Position numbers and translations under genes: made by a program. Shown here piece by piece: positions 23,606 to 33,900 of a stretch of DNA of 63,679 nucleotides. Origin of the DNA: a virus; IMG/VR virus record IMGVR_UViG_3300030102_005966, positions 1 through 63,679 of that record; one strand, 5' to 3'. The notes beneath the pieces are model-generated. The model did no database searches. It was not told the origin of the DNA and saw nothing but the letters and a program-made list of their open reading frames with translations. The stretch's first letter is position 1. Each line of letters begins with the position of its first letter.

Positions 23606-23926
23606 ATGAAGAAAAAATATTACACACTTTTTGTTACGGAAGAAAGTGATTATCATTGTGAAAGGATAGTCGCAACTTACGAGGCTGAAGAAAACTCAAA
23701 CCCAAAAGATCTTTTTGATCTATTCTTAGAAGAACAAAATGAGAAGAACGCTTGTTGGAGTGCAACAGAGGGAAAAATACCTAACAACAACTCATCGTAT
23801 GTAGTCGAAGGAATAACAGTATCAGACTCTCCTGTATACTTCATCCATTTAGATGAAGTAGATGGAAGTAAATACAATAAGGGTTTAGGACTCATTCACG
23901 ATCCATCAAACAGACTAGGATTTTAG
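23606..23926 (+). CDS. Unknown protein
   Basis: A 106-residue protein (MKKKYYTLFVTEESDYHCER...), with an AAAGGAGA site upstream. It is AT-richer than the genes before it and has few inverted repeats, so it may have a different history. No family recognised. Confidence 0.5.
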   Translation: MKKKYYTLFVTEESDYHCERIVATYEAEENSNPKDLFDLFLEEQNEKNACWSATEGKIPNNNSSYVVEGITVSDSPVYFIHLDEVDGSKYNKGLGLIHDPSNRLGF

Positions 23927-23941
23927 TCCCGAATATTAATA

Positions 23942-23961
23942 GCCCCCTCTTCGGAGGGGGC
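23942..23961 (+). terminator. UUCG-loop hairpin
   Basis: GCCCCCTC pairs with GAGGGGGC around loop TTCG. The very stable fold lies right after the stop of the 23606-23926 gene. There is no T-tract, so it may be an mRNA-end stabiliser. Confidence 0.55.
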
Positions 23962-23984
23962 ATCCAAAACAGAAAGGATACAAA

Positions 23985-24299
23985 GTGAGTAAACAAAAAG
24001 AAATTCATGTAGAATACGAGTTGATTTTGCGGTATCAAACCGACACTGAACTCGTCTTAGACGTAAGAAAAGATACTGTCGATTCAGATGGCGAACCTAT
24101 AGAAGAAGAGTATGTCGAAGGATTTTTCTACGACCATCGGGATCTCAAGAAAAACTATAAAGATGCTGTCACAGAATTCCTTGAACTAAAAGAAAAATAT
24201 CCCGATGCTCATGTCACCGATGATATTCTAGAGGAAGCAACAGAGTTATTAGCAATCCGTTACGGCAAAGGCTCATGGGAGGTAGCATCAAATGGGTGA
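23985..24299 (+). CDS. Unknown acidic protein
   Basis: A 104-residue protein. GTG start at 23985 is set by AGAAAGGATACAAA. It is acidic and helical in its second half (DAVTEFLELKEKYPDAHV). No family recognised. Overlaps the next gene by 8 bp. Confidence 0.5.
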   Translation: MSKQKEIHVEYELILRYQTDTELVLDVRKDTVDSDGEPIEEEYVEGFFYDHRDLKKNYKDAVTEFLELKEKYPDAHVTDDILEEATELLAIRYGKGSWEVASNG

Positions 24300-24627
24300 A
24301 CGAAATCCCAAGAACAAATCAGTCTACGTGGTGGAGCTTGAGCTTGCTGTTTCAGAACGGGGGTTCTTCAAGAAGAACAACCCTGACTACAAGGAAGGTC
24401 AACCATGCGTCTACGTAGGCATGACCGGACGCGAACCAACCGAAAGGTTTGCAGTCCATAAGAGTGACAGCCCGAAGGGAAGCCGAAAGGTAAGACGCTT
24501 CGGGATCAAACTCCTACCGGAGTTATACGAACACCTCAATCCCATGACATGGGATGAGGCTACTAAGCAAGAAAAAGAACTGGCTGACACCCTCCGTAGC
24601 AAAGGCTACGGAGTGGTGCAGTCTTAA
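24292..24627 (+). CDS. GIY-YIG-like nuclease domain protein
   Basis: A 111-residue protein that looks like a lone GIY-YIG domain: VYVVELE near residues 11-17, VYVGMTGREPTERFAVH near 41-57, and a basic segment after it. In this family the second Tyr, Arg and a downstream Glu act in DNA cutting; a Tyr-Val-Gly-Met-Thr-Gly motif and an Arg are visible, and a Glu lies further on. A homing or DNA-repair role is possible. Confidence 0.55.
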   Translation: MGERNPKNKSVYVVELELAVSERGFFKKNNPDYKEGQPCVYVGMTGREPTERFAVHKSDSPKGSRKVRRFGIKLLPELYEHLNPMTWDEATKQEKELADTLRSKGYGVVQS

Positions 24628-24643
24628 CGAGAAAGGATACAAA

Positions 24644-25057
24644 ATGGTTAGGCTACTTTATAGTGATGTCCCTCGTATTTACGAGAAAGACCAACGGTGG
24701 GAAAACTCCATGATACCTTATGCTGATCATTACGTTATGAGTAATGGAAATCTTACAAGGCTCGAAGGAACAGACCCCGGACACAGCTACGGTTACTTTG
24801 CTACAACCGTAGCCCAAGGAATAGTAATGGACACTCCACCGGAGATGGAACATCGCAATCAAAGCCCAATCCCCTGCATATACGAAGATAACTGGATGCA
24901 TTTCAAGTGGGAAGTTATCGACCAACTGCTCCCGATCTATGATCGTGCTGACGATTGGACTAGCGAAGTTGGTTTGGATAAAGAGGTAGTGGATCAGACA
25001 GAGTGGGACTCATGGTGTAAACCTGCTGATGGTTGGGATTCACTTGATGTCTATTAA
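24644..25057 (+). CDS. Unknown protein, tandem family member 1
   Basis: A 137-residue acidic protein. The ATG at 24644 is chosen because the AGAAAGGATACAAA motif precedes it. Its segment DNWMHFKWEVIDQLLPIYDR matches NWM-FQ-DELLPIYDD in the two genes downstream, so the three form a tandem family. No known function. Confidence 0.6.
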   Translation: MVRLLYSDVPRIYEKDQRWENSMIPYADHYVMSNGNLTRLEGTDPGHSYGYFATTVAQGIVMDTPPEMEHRNQSPIPCIYEDNWMHFKWEVIDQLLPIYDRADDWTSEVGLDKEVVDQTEWDSWCKPADGWDSLDVY

Positions 25058-25074
25058 AATAGAAAGGATACAAA

Positions 25075-25566
25075 ATGGTTAAGCTAACAAAACAGACTAG
25101 TGGTGGATATAATCATCCACGATTAATCCGAAACAATAAAGGGGACACGGTAAATTCTTTTACGGTGTATAACTCTGAGTGGTATGACGAACAACTTGCT
25201 GACTGCAGTGGCGACTTGATGTATACTCGCGGTGAAACAGCGATTCCGGAGGAAGATATTCTGAATGCAAAAGAATCCGGTCGGTCGCGTCGGTGGCGAC
25301 CCGACGAAAGTAACTGGATGGACTTCCAAATATCTGTTCATGATGAACTTCTTCCCATCTACGATGATTGTGTGAGGGACAATGATTGGTATTGCAGAAA
25401 GCGAAGGGGGTGTCACTCTTCCTTCGCCATCGGTGAGGGAAGTATTCCTGCACCAGCAGAGGGAGACTTCAACCACGCTAGAAGAACCCATACCTATTAC
25501 CAATCAGTGGCAGAGATGAGGGAAGCAGACAAAAAAGCTGAAGAAAAAAGGATACAAAATGGTTAA
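25075..25566 (+). CDS. Unknown protein, tandem family member 2
   Basis: A 163-residue protein starting MVKLTKQTSGG, with SNWMDFQISVHDELLPIYDD at its centre. It is longer than its relatives because of a C-terminal addition ending in the Lys/Glu-rich KKAEEKRIQNG. That tail is encoded over the ribosome-binding motif of member 3, and the two genes overlap by 8 bp. Confidence 0.6.
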   Translation: MVKLTKQTSGGYNHPRLIRNNKGDTVNSFTVYNSEWYDEQLADCSGDLMYTRGETAIPEEDILNAKESGRSRRWRPDESNWMDFQISVHDELLPIYDDCVRDNDWYCRKRRGCHSSFAIGEGSIPAPAEGDFNHARRTHTYYQSVAEMREADKKAEEKRIQNG

Positions 25567-25894
25567 GCTAACGACGACGAGATATCCCCCTAGTCCTGTT
25601 ACAGGGAAGAGGGGTGGAGGTTTCCGGACTGTATATAATACAGACTGGATAAAAACTCCCCACTACTATGGGGCTACGGATGTTATCCAACATACTGAAT
25701 GGAAATGGGGGCGCGGGGCTACCTATCTCTTGGAGATTCCGGAGGAAGCTATTGATAACAAAAAAGAAAGCTTTCCTAATGAAAGTAATTGGATGAACTT
25801 CCAAGTTCATGCTCAAGATGAACTTCTTCCCATCTTCGATGATTATGCGAGAGAGATTTATGAGAATGCTCACCGGGATGGAGTTCCATTCTAA
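25559..25894 (+). CDS. Unknown protein, tandem family member 3
   Basis: A 111-residue protein starting MVKLTTTRYPPSP, with SNWMNFQVHAQDELLPIFDD. The shared start MVKLT and core show recent duplication with member 2. It is the last gene before a 1-kb non-coding stretch. Confidence 0.6.
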   Translation: MVKLTTTRYPPSPVTGKRGGGFRTVYNTDWIKTPHYYGATDVIQHTEWKWGRGATYLLEIPEEAIDNKKESFPNESNWMNFQVHAQDELLPIFDDYAREIYENAHRDGVPF

Positions 25895-26041
25895 ACGAAC
25901 AGAGACTAGGAAATCGTAGGAGAGCTACGATCCGGGTTCTTTTATACTTACTTATCCCGTGTGGGGTTAAGTAAGAAAGTAACTGGAAGGGTTATATTTG
26001 TTTTCCCCCAGTTCACCCTCATTGAACACTCTGTTTGTTTA

Positions 26042-26080
26042 CCCCCTTGTCTACCTCACGGTAGGCAAGGGGGTTTTTTT
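26042..26080 (+). terminator. Rho-independent terminator
   Basis: CCCCCTTG-CTACC pairs with GGTAG-CAAGGGGG, with a T-G pair between the helices and loop TCAC. A run of seven T follows. It ends the plus-strand accessory operon. Confidence 0.85.
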
Positions 26081-26196
26081 TATGTCCACACTCCACACTC
26101 CACCATTTTTAATGGTTCGTGGTTGGCGTTAGCCAACACCAACACCCATGCCACTCCCGTATACGCGAGTATACGGGGCTTTAAAAACCCACATTT

Positions 26197-26242
26197 GCCC
26201 AGTTCTCAGTCGCACATAGCGATTGGGGGCTGGGCTTTTTTT
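26197..26242 (+). terminator. Rho-independent terminator
   Basis: GCCCAG (26197-26202) pairs with CTGGGC (26230-26235) around a large loop, followed by TTTTTTT. It is a second terminator behind the first. Confidence 0.75.
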
Positions 26243-26602
26243 GTGCCTACGAACAGGGGGTAGGACAACGGCGGGGGGACACGCACACCTTTTTCGATTG
26301 GCGGTTTTGTATCCAAACTAGCCACCACTAAAGAGGGGGGTTGAAAAAATGAGATGATGCACCCCTTTATTTTTTGGCGTTTTTGTATCCAAGCTGGTTT
26401 CAGGGTTAATCGAGATAAGATTTCTATAGAGTTAAGTCGTTGATAATAAGGGAGGGATAACCCGTTTGAATACATTTAATTTTAGTTACAGAGTGTTAAA
26501 CCTCCCGACGAAAGTAAGTATGTGGCGGAAAAGAATTTAATTAGGGGGTGTATGAACTCGAGACACGTAGTTTTTGTATCGCCTGCCACGCAGCCGCACG
26601 CA

Positions 26603-26692
26603 GCGCGGGCTTTTTAAACTGATTTGGATACAAAATGAATTTACCGGGCGCGGGCTTTTTAAACTGATTTGGATACAAAATAAATTTACCGG
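26603..26692. repeat. 45-bp tandem repeat (two copies)
   Basis: Two copies (26603-26647, 26648-26692) differ by one base and end in a partial third. Each contains TTTGGATACAAAAT and a GCGCGGGC run. Confidence 0.8.
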
Positions 26693-26742
26693 GCGCGGAC
26701 GGCTGCGCGGGCAGCGTAATCGTTTTTGTATCCAAAGTCCTT

Positions 26743-26788
26743 ACGTGTGTGCGCGTGTGCGTGTGCGTGTGCGTGTGCACACGTGTCG
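26743..26788. repeat. GTGTGC simple repeat
   Basis: Alternating purine-pyrimidine tract, mainly GTGTGC units, bounded by ACGTGTG and CACACGT, which are complementary. Such tracts can leave the B-form and may be a replication or recombination feature. Confidence 0.6.
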
Positions 26789-26796
26789 CGGGGGAG

Positions 26797-26844
26797 GAGC
26801 AGGACATGTTACCCTTGAAAGAGCAGGACATGTTACCCTTGAAA
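26797..26844 (+). promoter_or_regulatory. 24-bp perfect tandem repeat upstream of the 26899 gene
   Basis: GAGCAGGACATGTTACCC... occurs at 26797-26820 and again at 26821-26844, without mismatch. A weak promoter (TTTACA at 26863-26868, 16 nt, TATATG at 26885-26890) follows just before the ATG. The repeat could bind a regulator or initiator. Confidence 0.6.
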
Positions 26845-26898
26845 AAGAATTGGAATCTGTTCTTTACATGTTAAAATATATGGCTATATGTTATAACC

Positions 26899-27231
26899 AT
26901 GAAGATCGTTAGAGAGATACTTCCGAACGGAGTCCCTATGGTTGTTCAAGCTGAAATAGATGAGCATAATGATATCATCGACGGTTCGGTAAAGGTGTTT
27001 CCAATCTTCCCTTCCCCTCAAGAGAATACGGAGGAAGCTTTAATGGACAGTTTAGGCACGCCCGTCATAGAACTAGACCCACACAAATGCCACATAGGGG
27101 AGGAGTTCCCCTTCGATTGTTCAAAGTTTGAGCGAAGGCTACAGAAAACCCTTAACCACAGTTACGCCAAAGAATTCCTAAAATTCATAATGAACCCTGA
27201 CCAAGACCAAGACCAAGACCAAGACCAATGA
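26899..27231 (+). CDS. Unknown protein with DQ tail
   Basis: A 110-residue acidic protein. The C-terminus is a run of Asp-Gln pairs encoded by a six-base repeat GACCAA (five copies near 27199-27228). The ATG lies a few bases after a possible promoter, so the mRNA may be nearly leaderless. Overlaps the next gene by 4 bp. No family recognised. Confidence 0.5.
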   Translation: MKIVREILPNGVPMVVQAEIDEHNDIIDGSVKVFPIFPSPQENTEEALMDSLGTPVIELDPHKCHIGEEFPFDCSKFERRLQKTLNHSYAKEFLKFIMNPDQDQDQDQDQ

Positions 27232-27575
27232 GTTTAAATCTACAACGTAAAATAGATGGAGCGGATATACGTGACGCTATCTCTGAATTATCCGGCTTCA
27301 GTTCAGCTGAACTAGCAGACCCCCAGCTAAGGTGGAATAGAAAGATAGCATCTTGGAGGGCACTCGGGCTTTACATCGGTAGGGAGCGGGGACTCTCTTA
27401 CAAAGATGTGGCTAATTTCTTTGGTGTCCACGGCATGACTGCCTACCACTCGTATAAAAAAGTAACTTATGAGTTGGCTACAGACGAAACCGTATCCAAC
27501 TTGATCAAAAAAATAGAATACAAAATAGATAACAAACATGAAAACGACGACCGCGAAATCCAAGACTCCCCTTAG
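27228..27575 (+). CDS. DnaA domain IV-like DNA-binding protein
   Basis: A 115-residue protein. Residues about 35-95 (RKIASWRALGLYIGRERGLS-YKDVANFFGVHGMTAYHSYKKV) follow the DnaA C-terminal pattern: a helix, Leu-Ser-x-x-Asp-Val-x-x-Phe-Phe-Gly, then a signature-like helix where DnaA has DHTTV. It lacks the AAA+ part of DnaA. It may bind origin-like sites, and the repeat-rich region at 25.9-26.9 kb stands just upstream. This is a family-level inference. Confidence 0.6.
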   Translation: MSLNLQRKIDGADIRDAISELSGFSSAELADPQLRWNRKIASWRALGLYIGRERGLSYKDVANFFGVHGMTAYHSYKKVTYELATDETVSNLIKKIEYKIDNKHENDDREIQDSP

Positions 27576-27846
27576 GCACATCCCATGCCCAACTTTTGGT
27601 TACTCCGTATGGAGGGCACAGCAGGGCGTTAACCTAATCGGGCATGAGGACTTGGTTCTACTCAACTTTATAGAATGTGACAAAGGGGGCTTCCAATGCC
27701 TAAGTATGTTGACTACCGAAGAGGAAGATCGTTACCATATTCTCGGTAGCAAGGAAGACGATTTGAATACAATCCTGTTTAGTGGAACTGACAGGCGCAT
27801 GGCAGAAAGATACTTCTACCACATGGCTTCCCGATATCTAGAATAA
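27538..27846 (+). CDS. Unknown protein
   Basis: A 102-residue protein (MKTTTAKSKTPLRHIPCPTF...) overlapping the 27228-27575 gene by 38 bp. It has no recognised domain. It is the last plus-strand gene before the large minus-strand block, and two hairpins follow its stop. Confidence 0.5.
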   Translation: MKTTTAKSKTPLRHIPCPTFGYSVWRAQQGVNLIGHEDLVLLNFIECDKGGFQCLSMLTTEEEDRYHILGSKEDDLNTILFSGTDRRMAERYFYHMASRYLE

Positions 27847-27915
27847 GGTTCGTGCTGTCTCCTTATTCTAGGGGTGAACCCCGATTCGACCACTACTCGG
27901 ATCGGGGTTTTTTAT
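27838..27915 (+). terminator. Tandem hairpins and terminator between convergent genes
   Basis: CTAGAATAAGG/CCTTATTCTAG (27838-27848, 27861-27871) overlaps the stop of the plus gene. AACCCCGAT/ATCGGGGTT (27877-27885, 27901-27909) follows with TTTTTATTT. The T-tract works for the plus strand only; the giant minus gene ends at 27912. Confidence 0.75.
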
Positions 27916-30900
27916 TTACCCACCTCTTCAACGCGAGGCAATTTGCTAAACTCATCAAGATAGATGTCGAGTCGGCGTCTACCCTTACCGTCCCGAAGGG
28001 CTGGCTTGGACAATATGTTCTGTATGAAATCCCTTGTGGGTGGGATACGCCCAACCGAATTCTTATAAAGCATATTCAGACGCTGGTTGGATACATTAGC
28101 TTCCTTCATCATGCTGAAGGCTCGTTCCTTTGTTAGCCCCGCTTTCTCGCCACCACGGATTTTCCGCACCATATCATCATGCAAACGGACAAGTCCTTTG
28201 TATTCATCACGAGCCATCTGTCTTATCTCGGATTCAGTGAACTCACGAGTCTCGGAAAACAGTCTGTTTTTCTTGCTTCGGATTCGGTCATATGTTCCAC
28301 GCATATCCCCAAGGAACCTGCTAAATAACTTAGGCGCATCTACATCGTGAATCTTAAATGGTCTAATCTCTTGAGCTATTACACCCGTTGATGTGTATTC
28401 CCAATCCTCAAAATCTTCTCCGCGAACATCCCAAGCTCGGTTAACTGCCTTAAGCATTTTGGGTTCAAAAGCATCACGATAGATAAAGTTTATTAGCTTC
28501 TTGGATTTCTCTGATGGTAGGTCAATGGACTCGTAAATCGGGTTACCCGTCATGGGGTCGATGTTTCTGTAGAAGGCGTTATATAAAGTGCCCCACATGA
28601 TCTGCTCGTCCGCGAAGATATCGAATGTCAACGTCCCTAGAATATCTGCGAAGACATCTCCTTCACGGTTGTTCAACAAGGATTCCACTCCTCGGAGTAA
28701 CGGATCAAGTATAACTGCGAAGGGGTTGATAAACGTCAGGTCAAACATCTTCGGTTTCTCACCTTCCTTCTTATTGGGTAGGTAGAAGAATGTGTTGTCT
28801 CGGGCATACTCAGGAACGCCCGCCCTCATGAACTCATCCTCCTCATCACCGAAACCTAGAATACCCTTGAGCAAGTAGGAGGCTCCTATTCCCATAACGC
28901 CTAAAGTTCCACTAGCTCCTACAAACCTCCACCTACCTCGGGCTTTCTCCACAGCGTTACCGCTCTTCATTTCTTGGAGTGCTAACTTAAATGTATTCAC
29001 AGTAATTCTAGGAACCTCAGTTTTAAAACGGAGGAACGGTGAGTGGAATACATGCAACCACTTGTCTTGGAATGCCTTAACGATTGGGAGTGTTTGGCTA
29101 TAGGACTGCGAGGTCATCAGAACTTTCTTCGCAGCCATGCGCTCAAGTTCATCATCCGTCCTGTTTTGTAAATTGCTCCCGTCAGAAACCCTGTTTGCGT
29201 GATCCCTGCCTTTCTTAAGAGTCTTTAGCTCATGCTCAAAATAAGCAATCTTATGAGCCGCATCAATGGCGAACGATATATCTTTTGCTTTCTCCAGTGG
29301 AACTTCCCACAAAGCTTTCTTTGTCTTGCTCAGTAGCTTTTCGCTATTCTTCAAAAGCCTGTCCAAATCCGAAGTCATGGAATCCACAGACTTAGTGCCG
29401 GTTAGTAAATCCGAAATCAGATTTGTATTCACATCATCCCCAATAATGTTTAGGGCGTGTAGCCTCATCCGGTAGTCGTCTAATGGTTTTGTATCCATTC
29501 CAACTATCGTCCCCAGTTCCCTTCCTGTTTCTGTAAGGAGTTTCGTAATGCCCGCCCCCGGAGCTAACCCCTGCATCGGACCAAAATATATGAGGTTAGA
29601 TAAGGCGTTGCGTAGGTAGAACCCAGCTGATCCCAGTGTCTTGAAAGCCATGGATAATCCAGTTGTCCGTGAAGCAACCTCCAATGCTTTCTGCATATAG
29701 TTCTCAGCCGAATTAACTTGTGACTTCCTCACAGCCTTGCTGAAATGAGCATTCAAACCGTCCGCTAATTCAGGCGGTCCAAACAGCTCTCCTCGATTAT
29801 GCCCTTCCTCATCTATAAAATTAGTGAACGGGTCATACTTAGCAGACCTAGCCGCTCCTCCAAGGGACTGGCGTCCCCTGACTGGTATAAATTTTTCATA
29901 CTTAGTGGCTTCAACTAAGTTATCGGATTCTCTTGCCTCCCGTATTTTCTCATCCAGCTCGGCGCGAGTTAGTAGCCACCCACTCTTACGCCCGATAGTT
30001 GCCGAGTGACGTAGGAACGCTTGGTTACTAGCCATCGTCCCCACAGTCATAATGGATCTAAAGAGATTATCAAGGTTGGAAGACTCGTCGTATTCCCCTA
30101 ACAGTTTCCTCAAAGCCGGAGGCACTTCCTTGCGCTTGCGGATGTTGTCGATGAGGGGCTTGAACGGCGAACCCTCGCCGTAGCGTTTTGCCTTATTGTC
30201 TTGGTATTCAAACGAATCAACATACTCTTGAGCCGCATTCATGCCGTAAGTGTTGCCTTGGTTGAGCCTCTTGTAGTTAGCCAGTTCCTCGTCCGCTTCT
30301 GCTTTGGCTTCAGACTCGCTCATCTTAGAACTATCCATAAGCCTCTTTACAGTCGCCTCTCTGAACTGATCCTCAAAGAAATCTGCCGCCATGCTACGAA
30401 CCTTATGGAACTCAGAATCTTCCATGACCCGCTTACCCCAATCAGCCTCCGTAAACATTTTATAAGCGCGAGTTAGGTAGATGCCCATGTTGGCATCGAA
30501 GTGCGCTTTCATGCCACCCCCTAGATTGTAGAGAGAACTAACTTCAGAAGAGAGGTCATCAAGTAGATTACGAAGAGATACTAGATGATTGACCAGTTCT
30601 TTACCGTTAGGTAAACGCTCAAGAGTATAAAGAGCATTTGCCTTCTTTTCATGTAACCCGAGAGCTACCGCTTCTTCCTTGGCTTTGATCTTCGATATCC
30701 TATCATCTTGTGCCGTTTGGTAGAGAGCCAAAGCTTGGTCATACGTAATGTCCCCTGCTTTTTGTCGAGTGCCGATAGCCTCTATAGAAGTAGCGTAGTC
30801 TGTTTCAATTATAGCAAGGTCTTCTTGTGATACGTAAGCTCCCTCAGAATCTCCAATAGCGGCTGAAAGAAGAGTCGCGTCGGCTCCTTCTACAGAACCG

Positions 30901-33900
30901 AAAGATTTCTTCAGCAGTTTATCGAGCTTAGTTTTGTATTGCTTAACGACAGCTCCCACTGCTCGCTGAAACCCTCGACGATTGTCGTCTAGGTCTGTAA
31001 TGCGTCTATCCAGTTCACCTTGAAATATAGCCCACCCCGGTTTTTCATAGTCACCTGTATGGAAGAAAGGTATCTCAAGTAGCTTCTTAGCTGATGTCCC
31101 GAAGTCTACCCTACCGGAACCGATGTCTAAGGGGATATGGGACTGATCCGTTGGTTTGGATCTAAATTGGTTAGCAGGGTCTGCCTTCATACTGCTGTGC
31201 AGGCTGGCTCCGGAATCAATTAGAACCTTGGCTTTCTTCTCCCTAACCTCAGATAGGCGTAAGGAGTGGGCGGCAGTATAGCGACCTCTTAGTTTTTGGT
31301 TCCAACTCATCTCAGAAGGGGCACTTTCTACCCCTCCAAGGGATTGCTCATGGATAGCCATAAGTGTTTCGTGTGGAGCCGGACCGGGGTTAAATATATC
31401 CACAAATACAGTGCCCCCTTCTTCCTGTTCGGAAATCTCGTCAGGATAGTATGAGCGGGGCAACTCATCAGCGGATACCATGTTAATGCCCTCTCCTCTT
31501 TTTACGCCCGTTAACTGAGACAATGCGCGAGGGAATCTCTGATTATAGTTTTGGCGGTGGATGTTCCCTCCGTATTGCAGGTTCACTCCCTCTCCTCTTT
31601 GGATACTTCCGGATTTATTACCAGCCGCAACCTCTTTCCGTATGTGGTTGAGTAAGTCATCCCCAACCTTAGATGCCATAACAGAGTGGGGGACAGTTCG
31701 GATTTCCTTTTCGTAGTTCAATTCATTTTCATAACTACGCGCACCTCCTTGAGTTTCCGTAATAGCCCCATTAAAAACTAGGCTCCCTCTGAACAGGCTA
31801 CCGGACTGTCTCCGACTGGTGGGATCAACCGTGGGGGTTTGTATCAAATGACCTACTTTGTTGCCCCCTTTAAGAACAACTTCTGTTAGCACCTCGTGAG
31901 GCTCCGGCTCTTTTCCAAAGAACATTTGGGCAGTTCCTTGGACATCTGCCTTACCCATCCAAGAGCCCACCATATTAAGAAGCTTCTCAAATTGATATAG
32001 TTCGGTGGGCTCCGCTACTTTTGCCAATTCCTTTTGTAGGCGGGGGCTTATCCCCAGCAAAAAGTCGTCTATGTTATTAGTGGGGACTGCTAAGTTACCG
32101 TGGTTTTTAACTACATTGGCAGAGCGAGAACTAGCTAACTTCTTGTAGCCTTCCAATACGCCCATGAGTTTCTTAAGATTGGGGATCTTCTTAGCCTGCT
32201 TCTGTATGGATTCCTCACTTACGAAAACAAGCTCCCCTATATTCTCAACGTCACCTCCCGTTAAAAAGTTTTGATACAATTCCGAGTTCCCCTTAGCGGT
32301 GTCCGGGTATCTCGCAATCGCTTGCCTCCACTCTTGCTGTTTCTTAGGCTTCCCGGCTGACGTAAATGTCAATGGTTTGAAACGAATATGGAACCCATCC
32401 CCTTCCGGGTTGAGGGGAGCCATCATGGAAATAGACAAAGGCTCATCGGGAGTGTCGGGGATATTCCCTTGTTGGTCAGTGCTAAGCAGCGTTGGGGGTC
32501 TACCTTTTGCACGGATCACTACTCTCGGACTGCTCGCCCCCACGCCCGAAGTTATGTTATCGCCTTCAATTATATTCCACTCAACACCCTGAACATTAAA
32601 CCGTTCGGCGTCGGACTCAAAGGAATCAACGATATGCTCTCCTGTGCTCCATGTGAGGTAATCATACTTACCATTTTTGAGTGCAAAAGAAAGAACACGC
32701 TCAAGAGCTTTCTCCGCGTATTTGTCGTTATAGCGTTTAGGTGGCTTAGTGCTTCGAGCTTCTTTAGTAGTTGTATCCAAAGACACTAACTGGTCTCCAG
32801 TTCCCTTCTCACTCCACTCCAAGTGGGTAGTGTTTTGTGCAACATTACCCACCAAACCACTGGCTGTTATGACATTGAAGTGCTGCATCCCTACGCTTAA
32901 ACCTTCAATAAACTCATGTGTGCCATATTCCTCTCCCAACAAAGAAGCTAATTGGGATTGCTTACGGTCTACACCTCGGGAGTCGGATACCCAGTCTGAT
33001 TGGATTTCCTCTACGTGCAGGGCTAAACTACCGTCAGGAGTCTCCCTCTCCGTTAATCGAATATGCGCTAATATGTTATAGGCATCTTCATCAAAAGCAG
33101 TGTCAACTCCACTGCCCATAACCGCTTTCTTACCAAAATGGCGGGAGGTATGTGCCGCAGTATCCGGGTCTCGGGGAATGGTAAGGAGAATTTCTTTATA
33201 AGGTTTTTCCCCTCTCTTCCCTCTCCGTAATTCCCATGCTTGGTAGTCTTCGGAATCCTCAAAAGGAGCCCCCATAGCAGGTGCTAGATGCCTACTGTGT
33301 TCCAGCACATAATCGTGATAACCCACCGTTCGGTGGAAATGTGCTTCCTCAACAGGTGAGGCGTCTCCCCGTCTAAGTTCGCCAATAGGAACGTCTTCCC
33401 TCTCCGGAGAGGTGGGGGTTGTGTATTCCCCGGTTTCCGGATCAATGCGAAACTCTGTTGCGGTAGGGTCAATTTCTTGGGGAGCCAGTGGGTCTCCTTC
33501 TGCATACCCTTTCATCACCCCTTCAATCAAAACCTCTCCTGTGTTAGCGGTAACCTTACCCGTCTTCCAATCAATCGAGAGAACGTCACGGGCAACGGTT
33601 TCGTCCGCATAGCTATCTTGGATTCTGTTAGATATGAGGTCTTCGTAAAAGGTATACTCTATGGCAAGTCGAGATAAAGTAGATGTATCAAAAATAGCTT
33701 GGGGTTGGTAGTGGGTATCGGAATCTTTAATTACTACATCTTTGCGATTATCGGAAGCAATCCAACCACCTACTGCAAACTCCATATCTGCCTCTAAGTA
33801 GTCAGGGATTGGTTGCTTTAAATAGTTTTTCAGGTCTTTAAGTTCACCTTCCTCCGGTATCGTGAACTTACCTAAATCGAGTAAGACGCCTTGGGTAGAC

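Larger units (their letters stand above)
25895..26898. other. Non-coding region with terminators and repeats, possible origin
   Basis: About 1 kb without a credible gene. It holds two terminators (listed), a GCGA-loop hairpin CCGTATAC/GTATACGG (26157-26176), a 45-bp tandem repeat, a GTGTGC simple repeat, a 24-bp tandem repeat and several copies of the motif TTTGGATACAAAA or its complement (near 26306, 26387, 26572, 26625, 26669, 26730). The next genes include a DnaA domain IV-like protein. The density of repeats fits a replication or control region. Confidence 0.5.

Noticed and set aside
26574-26912. Plus-strand 112-codon frame over the 26.6-kb repeats
   Set aside because: The repetitive peptide comes from the 45-bp tandem repeat and the GTGTGC tract; no ribosome-binding site.
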